From: Puccinia triticina | Lineage: Eukaryota > Basidiomycota > Pucciniomycetes > Pucciniales > Pucciniaceae | Direction: 5' to 3' | NCBI RefSeq assembly: GCF_026914185.1 | Contig: NC_070573.1 | Coordinates: 4,519,501 to 4,583,500, forward strand | Length of the DNA: 64,000 nt | Shown: positions 32,596-44,094 of the stretch, piece by piece | Position numbering within the stretch: the stretch's first letter is position 1 | Layout of the letters: each line of letters starts with the position of its first letter | The notes under the pieces: generated by a model | Database searches by the model: none | Told to the model about the DNA's origin: nothing | What the model saw: only the letters and a program-made list of their open reading frames with translations | Program-made: the position numbers and the translations under genes

Positions 32596-33132
32596 TTATA
32601 CCAACGCCCACCATTGGTGGGTATGCACAAGCCCACGAGGACCTCCTCGTCTATTAAAGCATTTAAGTATAGATGCTTTCTCAGTGCTACTCACTGGTCG
32701 CAAACTGTACTTTCCAAGCGTTATTCGACGCCTCTTGGGTATCGCGGACTCAGCCCAATGAGCTTTCCTCTTACGTGCATTTAATCTCATTGCCGCTTTT
32801 ACTTTTCTCGCGATATCCTTTGCATTCATGTCTATATGCTCTGATAGCTCTTTCCTTGAGCTTTTATCTTGCTGGTTTGCTTTCCGCTGTTTGTATTGCT
32901 TTTGGCGTTGACTGAAAGCCATCCGAACATGCTCCGCATGTTCCAATTCCTGTAGTTCGGGGAGTCGGGGATCGTCAATGTCAAGCTCACACGTTCGCGT
33001 GATCCTCGTATCTTGTGATATGCTCTGTGACACTTCTTCCGGTGATCGAGTTGAGAGCACAAAGACTGGCGGTAGCTTGTTGCTCAACACACTGCCACAG
33101 GTACCTTCCCGCGGGTGCCAAGTACCCGCCAA
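32596..33132 (-). CDS. Hypothetical basic protein
   Basis: The frame of 178 codons has no family I know. It is strongly basic (KQYKQRKANQQDKSSRKE, LNARKRKAHW, IPKRRR) with a possible coiled coil and nuclear-signal-like clusters, and ends GGPRGLVHTHQWWALV. It lies between a SINE-like repeat and the MULE terminal repeat and may be a fragment of a mobile-element protein. There is no intron evidence. Confidence 0.35.
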   Translation of the reverse strand: MAGTWHPREGTCGSVLSNKLPPVFVLSTRSPEEVSQSISQDTRITRTCELDIDDPRLPELQELEHAEHVRMAFSQRQKQYKQRKANQQDKSSRKELSEHIDMNAKDIARKVKAAMRLNARKRKAHWAESAIPKRRRITLGKYSLRPVSSTEKASILKCFNRRGGPRGLVHTHQWWALV

Positions 33133-33335
33133 CAGATGATAGGGGCCAGCTCTAGAAATATATGATTCCCGTGGTAAATACCTTGTTTCTGCAAAGTATT
33201 AGATATTGCTTTGCAAGGTAGTTGAAAATGTGTTCTAAAATAGTTCCAGTAATAACTAGATTCAATTTAGAGCTGGTTTTCAATTGAATTCAACTCCTTT
33301 CCAAAGTGCCTTCAGCTCAATTCAGTATAAGTTAA

Positions 33336-33439
33336 CGGACTTACTTCGCGCACTGTGGAAAACTCTTCGCGCACTGTGGGGGTCGTCGTCTCGACGTCCA
33401 GCCTCCAGTGCGCGCCTCTGCCACGGCTCTTCGCGCACT
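33336..33439 (+). repeat. MULE left terminal inverted repeat
   Basis: Contains TTCGCGCACT three times in direct orientation (about 33344, 33364 and 33430) and once inverted (AGTGCGCG near 33408). It matches the reverse complement of 41672-41775 at all but about six positions. Confidence 0.88.
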
Positions 33440-36400
33440 ACACAAGAAGACCTAGACATTATGTTTTTTTTTCTATATATATCCAGAGATAAGGTAAATG
33501 TTACCTCTCTCAAAAATTATTGAGGTGCTGGGGCTACCCCTCCAAGCAGGAGAAAATTTTGAAATAATCAATGAAGAAAATAATACTCGGGTCCCCTTAT
33601 GCGGGGTCAAGACCAGACACCCCCGGAAGGGAATTCACCCCGGGGGTCTGACACTCAAATAGAAAGATGTACATGCGTGTATCATAGATATCCCAAACTT
33701 TCAACGCCACCAACGTAGTAATCGAACGACCATGGAGCCTCTCACCCCTACCGCTGTACCGGACACGAACGATGGCATCAGTTTTTCGGAAATTCCTCTC
33801 GATCCTCTACTAGTTGATACCAAAACCCAAATGGAAGTCAACAAAACGATGAATTCTCAACTCAATCGTAAAATGGACCCTCTCACCCCTACCGCCGCCT
33901 TACCGGACACCAAAAACAACATCAGCTCTTCAGGAATTCACCCCGATCCTCTACTTGACGTCGAGTCCCAAACAGAAGTCAACAAAACCTTGGATTCTGA
34001 ACTGAATCATACGATTCCGGCGCCCCCCAAACAGAGCTATGTATCAAGGGACGAGTGCTACAACAGCATCCAGAAGTGGGCCCTAGAAAATGGTTATGCT
34101 ATTGCTACTGCCAGGTCGTACCCTTTCAAAGGCGCTACTTGAGTTATTTACCAGTGCGACAAGTCGAGTTACTATTGACCTCATCGAAGAAAAGATTCTC
34201 TAGACAACGATGCTCAGCTGGATCCTACTCAAGACAAGAAAGAACGCTCAATCAATTCTCGTGATGACCAGAAAAATGAAGGTCCGGACCCTCCTTGTGA
34301 TAAAGAAAAAGAAAATAAAGACTCAAAAACTCGAAAACCAAACCTGTAAGGCTATGTGTCCATTTCGACTGACCTTAACACACAACTTAGATACCGGAAA
34401 GTGGGACTTAGAGATCAAAAATTCTGCCCACAATCATGCACCCTCCGACCATCCTACCGCCCACACAATCCACCGAAAACTCACAGCTGAGCAGATCAAT
34501 GAAATCCTGAAGTTTTGCTCCGCCGGGGTTATGCCGATCAAAGCAAAAAATTCTCTGATGAAAGCTAGTTCAACTCCACTTTTGGCGCCGTTGAAATCGT
34601 TCCACAACCTAAATTACAGAGAAAAGAAACGTGAACTTGACGGAAAATCACCAATGCTGGCCGTGATTGACTGCCTTCAATCCAAGTCTTTCAGTTATCA
34701 AGTCAAATCATCGAAATGTTCCAAATCAGGCTCTGAGCACTTATCCGCTTTATTTTTCACACTTCCGGAATCTCTAGAGCTTGCAAAGAAGCATCCGTAC
34801 TGCCTTGAGATTGATGCGACCTATAAGACAAACCTTTACGACATGCCTCTCTTACACATTGGAGGGATAAACTCATGCAGCCGATCATTCACTCTCGGAT
34901 TTTGTTTTCTCGCCAAGGAGCAAGAGCCTGATTTCACTTGGGCCTTGCAACAGCTTAAATCAGCGATTCATCCGCACATCCCTTCAGTAATCCTTACCAA
35001 CAAGGAATCCGCACTAATGAGCGCCATTACATCTGTCTTCCCGACTACCCGCAACCTTCTTTGTCAATGGCACATTGGCCAAAACCTCTTTACGCACTGC
35101 CGTCCGATCCTTGGTGATGAGGCTTACAGAAAATTCCGACAGGCATGGAACTCTCTCTTGTTTTCTCGATCGGCCAGCATCTACAACAAGAACTTGGTGA
35201 AGCTAGAGTCAACCTGTACACCTGAGATTATGGCTTATCTCAAAAAAAACTGGTTCCCTTTGAACAACCGATTAGTCAAGTACCTGATCTCCAATGTTCT
35301 CCATTTCAATAATGTCACCACGTCCAGAATCGAGAGTCTTCACGCATCCATCAAGCGCTTCCTTAAGGGAAGAAACTCCTTGATGCACACAACAATCACC
35401 GACATGCACGACGCAGTCAAGCATCAACTACACGAGCTCATGATTGAATGCGCCAGTCAAAAGCAAGTCAAAATCAACAACCTACCAAAAGTTCTCTCTT
35501 GACTGGGTGGAACAATTTCTCACCATGCAATTAGAACAGCGCAATGTTTGCTAGCTTCGGACAAATCTCGCGACTGCAAGAATTGCTCACATGAAACGTA
35601 CATGGGAATCCCCTGTGCCCACACAATGAGAAAGTTAGAAGCAGACGGGCTTGTTTTGGATGCTGATTCTATTCACAAGCAGTGGCATCTGCCTGAAAAA
35701 TTGGTATGTATCTCCTTTGATCATGTTGATATCCTCGCCGATTGTCTTGACTTCTTCCTTGATTGTCTGGATTTCCTCCTTGATTTTCTCAATCTCCTGC
35801 TCAATTGTCCTGATCTCCTTGTTTGTTTTACAGGAAATCGAGATCTCTGAGCAATCTCAGGCTGTTTCCCTGCCCAGTGACGAAGACTACAAAAAAATAT
35901 TCCTGCAAGATATCTACGAGCGCTTTCAGAAGCTACCAACGGAAGCCAAGTCAAACTGCATCGGGGATTTCACCCGGCTACTCGACCAATCACACGTCCT
36001 AACCCCTCTCGAGAACCCCATCAAACAACCACACAAAGGTCGTCCGAAAGGGGCGGTGAACAGGTCTAAACAAGAATCACAAAAATCAACTAAACAAGAT
36101 CCCTCAGCATGGGAGTATCAAGAACCCAAAAGGAAGCCAGGTCGACCAGCAAAGAACAAACCTCCAACTGGGGAGGCTGGGACCATCACAAATGGACAAA
36201 AGCAAGGGCGAGGGAGACCTCGAAAGTTGGCTAATGTTGGAACTAAGCGGCCAAGTATCTCGGCTGCAAAGGTTAGTCACATTTTAATCTGTGACATCAA
36301 CATTGTTTTTATTGCGGCTAACATTCACAGCCTCCTTGAAATCAAACAGAGCAAAACCAAACAACTCAAAAGGTCTCTTTCTGAAGAGAGCTCAGGATCA

Positions 36401-36897
36401 TCAAGTGATTCCAACAGCAAGGACCTGCCAGCCGATCCGTTACAGGTAGTAACTGTAAGAATGTTCTTAATTGCTGACTCTCAAACAATTACTGATTTGA
36501 AGGTATGTACAACAGAGGTCGGGAAGGGTTATTCGGCCGTCCAATCCCAACCCAAAGTCAGCTTTAGCTTTGAATGAGAAAGAGGACCAAAGCCCCAACA
36601 ATAAAGAATGGAAACCAGACGAAAAAAGCACGGATCAAGAAGAAAGCAACAGCGGCGCTTCTAAAACCAACAAAGACAAGAATGATACTGTGGAGAGTGA
36701 GGCGGACAACGATGATGCTGAAGATGCAAACAATGACCAGGATGATGATCCCAAGAGATGGGTGAGATTCAATCAGGTAAGTGTCCACATGACTTCTCTA
36801 ATGCGTGTACCTTGGCTGATGCTGACTAACCATGTGATTAATCTACGTTCTTTTGGTAGGCCCACCCTTGTTATAGTGTGGTTAATGCAAGGGTGAG

Positions 36898-37258
36898 TGT
36901 AAGCTCTCGACGAGGAGAGCTTCACTAGAGCGAGGACGAGGGCGAGGAGCGTGGGGCGAGGACAAGGGCGAGGGCACGAGCAGTTCTAGAACCTCAGTTT
37001 GTATTGCAGATGGGGCAAGGGCTAGCTCGGGGGAAGTCTCAGTACTTCCCTCTACATACAATCATCGAGAGAGAGGAAGAAAGGGGAAAAGGAGAGAGAG
37101 AGGGAAAAGGGGTTTGCTCACCTAGCTCGGGGGAAGTCTCAGTACTTCCCTGCCGAGCTAGGAGGGGCGGGGCTGGAAGGACTAAGTGTGGCGCTTGGTG
37201 GTGGCTTGTGATATCCCTTGTGATACTTCCTGTGAGTTCGCGGGAGCCGCGGCTCACA
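36898..37258 (-). repeat. 3' LTR, family C
   Basis: 361 bp. On the minus strand the hairpin CCTAGCTCGGCAGGGAAGT with ACTTCCCCCGAGCTAGG spans 37162-37121. It is followed by GTGAGC and a pyrimidine-rich segment to GTATGTAG (37052), then the distal hairpin half again, the same cassette as families A and B. Confidence 0.9.
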
Positions 37259-39753
37259 TACCCCCCACCTATAAAAGATGACTATGAGGGGCGGCGTCGA
37301 GTCTTGAAGAAGGTTGGTCTTGAGTGGTGGAGTGAGAGATTTGGTGGATGTTTGAAGTCTTGGTTCTTGCCATGTAAGATTTAGTTTGGTTTGTGTGGCC
37401 GTCAAGTAGTAATGAACGGCGTCTTGTCGCGCTGGTTGGTCGTAGGATTGCCGCTCTTGAATGTTTGTGGAGGATCGTGGAGTTGTCGGGTATTCCTCAA
37501 AGGCAAAGAAGAAGGGGGAATGGGTGGGGGTGTGGGCGGGGATCAGGATAGTTGGTCGGGGCGTGTTACCGGGAGGGTGGGGCATCATTGGCCGGGGATG
37601 ATTAATTGGCTGAATGGCAATCGGTTTTGGGTTCTTCACTGTAAAAATGTGGCCTTGTAAGCCACGTCCCTTATGGAGGAGGTGCAAGGTCTTGTGGGGT
37701 TTAGGGGGATTGCACACATACCCCTCAGTTGGCCCTAAGATGGAGTTGGAGATCAGGGTGTTGAGTGATTCGTCGAATGCGTCGGTTGCCTCGAACATTT
37801 TGATCTCCACGGCTTCATTATCTTCAGTCACTAATTCTTCATCGTCGTCGTACCCCCGGGCGACCATCTTGTCCAACTCATCAATGGCCGCTGTCGACGT
37901 GACCGTCATGCTTGAGTATAGGTCGCTTGGTTCGTCTGAGACGCCTGCCACTCCAGCCGGTCGTGAGGTCGGTCGACCCGCTGTGGCGTTAGGGGGGCGG
38001 GGGCTTGGCCCATTCGCGGAGCTCCAGGGAAGGGGGGCGGTGTAGTTCGGAGGTTTTGGTGGCGTTACATAGGATGGGGGGAATTCAACTCTCCCACGGG
38101 CGCGGTTGTTGTTGCAAGTACCATTTGGCATGCCGCAGTGCCCTCTGCACCAGTGGCAGCGGCCCACCGAGTCCAAGTAAGAGTGGATTTGCCACTTCAT
38201 CTCGTCCGACAAAGTCCCAGGGGCTCTGGTTTCGGTGGTTGCAGTAGTGGTTGTAGAAGGCGTAGCTGCTAGTGTTCTTGGTCGGTTCGCCGGTGCTTGA
38301 GCCGGAAGAGCATCAAAAAAGATGCGAACGCGTTTCGCGAAACGGCCGTAATCAAACGGTGTGGATTCGAGGATCTCGAACTTGAGAATGTCAGCTCGGA
38401 TCTCGGTGGGTAGTCCACCGCTTAGCCATTCGGCGAGGCTGAGGTCTGAGATCTTCAAAGGGTTGGAGTTGTAGTTAATCATGCGTTGGAGAGTTCGGGC
38501 CCGTGTCTTGTATTGGGCGAAGGTTTCGGAGGCGTCCATCTTGAGGGACTGGATCTTCTCCTTCAGTCCTTGGCGCCAACGTACCGGCAGAGCCGCATCA
38601 AACAGTGTTTGTTTGAAATCAGTCCAGGGCTTTTCGAGGTGTTTCTTTGCTTCATTTGAGTAGACCGACAAAAGATTTGTCTCCTTGATGAGTGTACCGG
38701 CAATTCTGATCTTATCGTCGGTAGTGGTTACTTTTTTGGTGTCAAAAAAAATTTCTAGTGCCTGGATCCAGGCCAGAAAGGCCTCAGTTTCCTGGTAAGG
38801 GCCTACGTAGGTTGAGCCGTCTGACGTGCGGAATTTGCGGAGGTCAACATGATCATCTGGTGGGCTGGCCGGGCGAGGCGGGGCTGTTTGTCGAGCCGTT
38901 GCGTGGATCAGGGTCTCCTGGAGTCGGGCGAAGCGTTCTTCGTTTACTCTTGCGCGTTCCTCTGCGGCCTCTTGGGCCAGGCGGAACCGTTTGGCGTCCG
39001 CTCTTGCGCGTGCCTCTGCGGCTTCTTGTGCAGCCATCGCTCTGGCGTCTGCGGCACGCTGTGCGTCGAGGTTGGTCTGCTGAAGCGCCAGCATCATGCT
39101 TTGCAGCTGTGCGGCAAAGGAGTTATCCGCTTGGGGGCCGGGACTCGACGAGGAGGCCTGTGAAGCGTTCGGGGGTGGATCGGAGTTCGCGTTCGATCGT
39201 TCCCCGTGTGACATGCTGGTCGGATGGATGTTAGGGGGGGCGGCCGATAGAGTGCGAGATGTGGACGGGCTTGGCTTTGGGTGGGGCTGAGGAGATGGGG
39301 GAAGGGTGGGTGGTGTCGACAGCGATGGGTTAAAAGGCTTTGTTGGTGGGGGGGGGGGGGGGGTTTGATAGCTGTAGGTTCAATCGGGGACCAAGCTCGG
39401 ATGATCGGAGGCTCGTTACTGTCAGCCGAGAAGAAGGAGGTTGCTGGGCTGCTTGGGAATCCGACCGCCTGTGGGAGGGTCAGGGAGGTTGATAAGGACG
39501 GTGGGCAGGAGTGGGTTCCGAGAGGGTCGGGGGCTAGGGCTCGGGTGGCTGCTGTAGCTGGTTGCGAGGTCGAGAGCGCGGCTTGGGGCGAGGTTGGTGA
39601 TGAGGCTGGTGGCAAGTCAATGGGAAGAGTCGCCTGCCGTTGTTTTTCTGCGGCTGCAGCTGCTCTTTTGGCTTTGTTGGCGGCTCGTATCACCGCCTCT
39701 GTATCTGTCAGAGGGAGAAGTTGGTCTGAAGAGGTCGTGCGTCTTGTGGACAT
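37139..39753 (-). pseudogene. Gag-like protein of family C, one frameshift
   Basis: From ATG 39753 (MSTRRTTSSDQLLPL) the N-terminal Pro-rich part runs to a 16-G run at 39348-39363, where the frame changes. The rest (to 37139) includes a coiled coil (ARAMAAQEAAEARARADAKR), DLRKFRTSDG, the gag core (KIRIAGTLIKETNLLSVYS), the Cys/His cluster CHWCRGHCGMPNGTC and a Pro-rich tail reading into the LTR. The homopolymer may be a true mutation or an assembly error; with one base change the frame of about 860 codons would be whole. No pol domain. Confidence 0.8.
37259..37270 (-). promoter_or_regulatory. Polypurine tract, family C
   Basis: On the minus strand GGTGGGGGGTA ends directly at the 3' LTR. Confidence 0.65.
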
Positions 39754-39816
39754 GAAGCTTTGGCAAGGTGGGCGTGGTCGAGGCGTTGGGCGAGGTAAGG
39801 TTTGAGAAAAAAAAAG

Positions 39817-40177
39817 TGTAAGCTCTCGACGAGGAGAGCTTCACTAGAGCGAGGACGAGGGCGAGGAGCGTGGGGCGAGGACGAGGGCGAGGGCACGAGC
39901 AGTTCTAGAACCTCCGTTTGTATTGCAGATGGGGCAAGGGCTAGCTCGGGGGAAGTCTCAGTACTTCCCTCTACATACAATCATCGAGAGAGAGGAAGAA
40001 AGGGGAAAAGGAGAGAGAGAGGGAAAAGGGGTTTGCTCACCTAGCTCGGGGGAAGTCTCAGTACTTCCCTGCCGAGCTAGGAGGGGCGGGGCTGGAAGGA
40101 CTAAGTGTGGCGCTTGGTGGTGGCTTGTGATATCCCTTGTGATACTTCCTGTGAGTTCGCGGGAGCCGCGGCTCACA
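39817..40177 (-). repeat. 5' LTR, family C
   Basis: Same as 36898-37258 with about two changes. The T9 tract on the minus strand (39815-39807) follows its inner end after one C. Confidence 0.9.
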
Positions 40178-40870
40178 GTGAGGTCAAGCATCTCAATGCT
40201 GTTTGACGTTGACGGTGACGGTCACTGTGGTTTCCGATCGGCAGCGGTAAGCACGGGGCTCGACCAAGAAATGTGGCCTGACATCCGGAGGGAGATGTTA
40301 AAACAGATGGACGATAACGCTCTCTACAAAGACAAAGATTACATCTCATCGATCTCCGATTCAATTCCTTTTGAACGATTAAGGTCCAACCTCAACTACT
40401 TCCGTTCCCCTGCCCAATCAACACAATATTGGATGAACTTCCCTCGGCATGGCGATCTTCTGGCCGATGCATTCCAACAACCGGTCATTCATATTTCCAA
40501 CCTGATTATTGCAACTTTCCTTCCTTTGTCGCACGGCGCAACAACCAACCCACCAATATTTATTGTGTATATTGAAGGTAAGTATCACTTTAATGCTTTC
40601 CGCTTTGAGGGAAGCATTTATCCTGCTCCGCATATAAATTCTCATTGGTTTAAATGGAGAAGTGATGATGCAAAGGAATGGGAGAACGTAATCCAGTTAA
40701 ATCATGAAGAATGGGACCGAAGATTTCCTCAAGATCCAAATGTTGTTCCAGTTGTTTTGGAGTTAGAATAAAGTAAAGAATAAAATACATAAACAATGAT
40801 TCAACACTCCTTATATTAGTTTCTCTCTCTTGATTATTCCTCAAAAATCCTTGAGAAATACACACTTGTT

Positions 40871-41201
40871 GCAAGGATGCAACTATTAAATTACGTTTAG
40901 CGCAATTAGCGCTAACTTAGCGGTATTTGAGGCCGCTACGCTACGCTAGATTGTAGCTTAAAATCTATTACATTTAAAGCTAACAGGTATTTGAGAAAAA
41001 AGTGTAATTTTAGCTGCAAATTACAGCTAATTTAGCTGTAATGGGTAGCTAATTAGCTGTAATTTAGCTGTAATTTAGCGTTAGCGTGATTTAGCGGCTT
41101 TGTATTACAGCTAAAACTAACAGCCAAAATCATTAGCGGCCAACTACTACGCTACAGAATTAGCGCCGCTAATGTAATTAGCGTAGTAGTTGCTTCCTTG
41201 C
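40871..41201. mobile_element. MITE-like element rich in TAGCG palindromes (331 bp)
   Basis: The ends GCAAGGATGCAACTA and, inverted, GCAAGGAAGCAACTA form short terminal inverted repeats, flanked by TTGTT on both sides (a 5-bp duplication, weak). The interior is full of TTAGCGCTAA/AGCTGTAA-type palindromes. It sits in the MULE downstream of the OTU stop. The element at 46775-47105 has the same length and a similar TAGCG-rich interior. Confidence 0.5.
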
Positions 41202-41671
41202 TTGTTGGGATAAAAAAGCATTTTGCCCCAAATCAAACTTGAATTTTCAATGATATAACTGTTTAAGGGGGACCAGGTTAGATCCTTGAATCTAAGAAAA
41301 GCTTAAAACCTTTAATCAAGCTGATAAAAATACTCAGGAGACCCAGGGAGGTAATCACTTCCGTAACAGGCTTGAATTGCAACAATCCCAATTTCACATA
41401 CAGAAAAGCTTTGGAAAATTCTGAAATTTATCAGGCCATAAATGTGAAGGTTCCTCATTGTACTGTGAAATTTTTGTGGCTACTGGGGCACAGGAAGCGG
41501 CATTACAGGTGCCTGCTGCATTAAAATATTATTTTTCTTCTCAATTTTCTCTAGGCTCAAGCAGACCCCCAAATGACTTGATTATTTTTTTTAGGGATCA
41601 TAAAATATTGTTCTATCGATTGATCAAAAAATATCTCCAGAAAAGTAAGCCGTTTTTTTGGGGGAATTCAC

Positions 41672-41775
41672 AGTGCGCGAAGAGCCGATGCAGAGGCGCG
41701 CACTGGGGGCTGGACGTCGAGACAACGACCCCCACAGTGCGCGAAGAGTTTTCCGCAGTGCGCGAAGTAAGTCCG
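41672..41775 (-). repeat. MULE right terminal inverted repeat
   Basis: Inverted copy of 33336-33439, ending GTAAGTCCG before the TAAGTTAA duplication. Confidence 0.88.
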
Positions 41776-41869
41776 TAAGTTAAACATAAATTCATCACGA
41801 ATTCAGCATACATTGAGGCTCAAGTTCCAGGTTATATCTAACAGGTTTCTTAAACAATATTGTGCGATG

Positions 41870-42040
41870 GCACTTGCACACAAGTGCCACGCAAACTGCC
41901 ATCGTGTGTAAATGTCCCTTTTATGGGTTAATACACCTTCTCAAATTCCCCTTTCATGCTTACATATTCCTTTCTTGTGTACATATCCCTTTCATGTGTA
42001 AACACCCTTTTTATGTTATTCTGGCTGGATCCAATGGGAT
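41870..42040. repeat. Degenerate ~24-bp tandem repeat
   Basis: Variants of TCCCTTTCATGTGTAAACA recur six or so times. TGGCACTTGCACACAAGTGCCA just before is a palindrome. Not coding. Confidence 0.45.
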
Positions 42041-42349
42041 ATGGAGTGTTTACTAAAAGAAAATAAAAGGTTGCTCAGAGGGATGCTCATTTTAAAGGTT
42101 GAACATTTGCCTGAGCCTACTGCATGAGCACTACAGCATGTTTGCTATTGGGATGCTGAACAAGGTAGACACTCAAAGCGCACCAGCACGGAATTTGGGT
42201 GCTTGACTCCAGCTTGAGCTGAGGCTTGATTCAAGCTTGCTGAATCTCAACTGCAAGCAGTTTCTAGAAGTGTTGATGGTTTGATGATAAGGTGATGAGC
42301 TTGAAAAATCAGAAATAACATTGTCCCACTTTCTTAAATCCACAGAATT

Positions 42350-42600
42350 CTAGACCTGCAGATCTAAGTTTTGGGGTGTTTTTTTCTCACAAAATGGGGC
42401 AAAAAATGCCCCATTGTCCTCACGTGGCACATTGAATATCCCCAAAGGCCCAAAGGCCCTATGGATGACCCTCCAGCTGTGCCAGAGAAACGAGCAAAAG
42501 TGGGCCGGTTGGTAAACTATCCAGGGGGGGCCTAACCAAGCAGTTAGGGGCCTCCCAGGGAGGGGGCGGACGAAACCAAATCCCCTGCGGATCCATCGTT
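42350..42600. repeat. Dispersed repeat, copy 2
   Basis: Same ordered blocks as 29005-29310 (CAGATCTAAGTTTTGG through ATCCCCTG). Confidence 0.5.
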
Positions 42601-43454
42601 CCACTTCCCTCCCCTTATATACCCACCAGCAGCTCCCACCACACCTTGCCAACCTGTAACCGCCTTGGGGACGCTACTGATACCACGCCTGCCCGTCGCC
42701 GTGGCAAACACCAACCAGGAACACCCCATGCCACACCTTCAGCACACCCCCCTTGGTCCAACAATCACAACAGCCCAGGCTCACACCTCCCGCACTTCTT
42801 CTGGACCAATCCGCTCCACTGGCCCTGCGAACTAGCTGCCACAGTCGCTTGGCCCAAGCAGGAGAACTCAGCCAGCTTCATCCGCTCCGCTACCCACTTG
42901 GCCATCTGTGGTCAGCTAAATTAACTTTCTCCTACTTGATATTACAAAACCAGTAGGCAGGAGAAGAAGAAGACAATGACAAACAAGGAGAACAAGAAGA
43001 TGGAGCAGACATCAACAGACCAAGTAAGCATACACACATAAACACTAGCCACGCCCCAGAAGACTGACCACCCTGCTGAACAAGCACAGTTGCCAGGCTA
43101 CGGCCACCAGCCTCAGCATTTTGCGAGTGCTCATCCCCCTCAGCAGCAGCCAGAAATCATCCACAACCACAACAAACCCCCCGCGGCCTTTGTCCCGTTG
43201 GTTGAATGGTTCCTCATGAAAGCCAAGCGCAAATTCACCGTTGTCAAGCGCACCGAATTCAAAGTCGAACGGTGAAGTCCAATCCCGTTGCTCCCAGGTC
43301 AGTCCCATCTCTAACTCTCTTGCTTTGATCACCTACACCTCGTCCCTACTGACGTTGGACGTGGCTTTCTCCGTGGACAAGGCCATGGGGGAGGTGGCAA
43401 CTGTCACCCAGCTACGCTCGGCAAAAACCCCCACAACAGGTGCACCCCAGCTGA
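42601..43454. other. GC-rich stretch, possible coding remnant
   Basis: A short frame at 43090-43275 (FVPLVEWFLMKAKRKFTVVK) has plausible codon use, but no domain I recognise and no start or splice context. No other gene is supported. Confidence 0.3.
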
Positions 43455-43459
43455 TCTTC

Positions 43460-43830
43460 TGCGAGCCCGTGCGAGCCTTCGCAGGTTCACAAAACAATCA
43501 CAAGAAGATCACGCAATTCAACTCGCCCGAATACTTAGTCTCGTCGCCTCCACCTCCTTCCTAGCTCAGTAGAGATAAAGTGCTGATTCTTCTACTGAGC
43601 TAGGTAAGCTTTTCTTTCATTTCTTCCTTTCTTCATTTCTCATCACCATCAATTGTAGGGTAGAGATAAAGTGCTGATTCTTCTACTGAGCTAGGAATAA
43701 ATACTGTTGGGTTCTAGAAAATCTCTCCAAGACATTGGTCTTGTCTCGAGCCCCTCCTTCTTGATCCATTTGGTGGATCCCTTGTCTGCAAAACCCAGAG
43801 CTGAGTGAAGAGTCATTTCAGACTCTTACA
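43460..43830 (+). repeat. Solo LTR, family B
   Basis: TGCGAGCCCG to CTCTTACA, 371 bp, flanked by TCTTC on both sides (43455-43459 and 43831-43835). The 14-bp stem CCTAGCTCAGTAGA..TCTACTGAGCTAGG spans 43560-43604. GTAAGC at 43604, a pyrimidine-rich stretch to GGGTAG (43663) and a repeat of the distal hairpin half follow. That is the layout of families A and C with different sequence. Confidence 0.75.
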
Positions 43831-44094
43831 TCTTCCTGACTAAAAAACAGGGCATCCTGTGCCTGGCGGCCGCTCTCAGGCGACAAATTTCTGGGACCGA
43901 CTCTTCCAGGACCTTCCTTTTTGGATACCTCAAAGGCGGCAAATGCACCTGTGGCACTATAATTCTTTGGCTTTTAGCCAAAGAAAATGTGCATTTTTCT
44001 TCGGCTAAAAGCCGAAGGAGCGCTGGAGCTGGCCGGGCTGGCAGAGCTGAGTTCATAGGAACCTAGCCCCAAAACCTGGGCAGCGCAACCAATG

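Larger units (their letters stand above)
36898..40177 (-). mobile_element. Short gag-only LTR element, family C, inside the MULE gene
   Basis: Two 361-bp LTRs (36898-37258 and 39817-40177) differ at only about two positions. A perfect GTGAG duplication flanks the element (36893-36897 and 40178-40182). Removing it restores one open exon of the MULE gene (AHPCYSVVNARV then RSSISMLFDVDG). On the minus strand the 5' LTR is followed by C, nine T and CTCAAACCT, as in family A. It is a very recent insertion. Confidence 0.93.
33732..40771 (+). pseudogene. MULE transposase with FAR1, SWIM, AT-hook and OTU domains
   Basis: From ATG 33732: two Thr/Pro-rich repeats, a FAR1-like DNA-binding start (SYVSRDECYNSIQKWALENG), CPFRLTL and HNHAPSDHP. 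The MULE core follows: CLEIDATYKTN with the first Asp, ILTNKESALM where the second Asp is Asn, CQWHI, and RIESLHASIK with the Glu. A SWIM zinc finger (CKNCSHETYMGIPCAH, about 35570) precedes an intron at 35704-35833. AT-hook-like motifs (KRKPGRPAKN, GRGRPRK) and an acidic region follow. After the LTR insertion the OTU domain reads DGDGHCGFRSAA (catalytic Asp, Cys), ending near HINSHWFKW (His). Three TGA codons stand where CGA (Arg) is likely, and one frameshift lies near 34340. Confidence 0.82.
33336..41775 (+). mobile_element. MULE-type DNA transposon encoding a transposase-OTU protein
   Basis: 104-bp terminal inverted repeats begin CGGACTTACTTCGCGCAC on both ends, and an 8-bp target duplication TAAGTTAA flanks them (33328-33335 and 41776-41783). 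Between them is a spliced gene for a FAR1-like/MULE transposase fused to an OTU-type protease domain. The element is 8440 bp now; subtracting the LTR insertion 36898-40177 and its 5-bp duplication leaves about 5.2 kb. The ends contain repeats of CTTCGCGCACTG, probable transposase sites. The copy is inactive because of stops and frameshifts. Confidence 0.85.

Noticed and set aside
37004..37384. Gly/Glu/Arg-rich plus ORF (repeated at 39923)
   Set aside because: It is antisense LTR sequence of family C; the 39923 version only becomes long because it joins the OTU exon.
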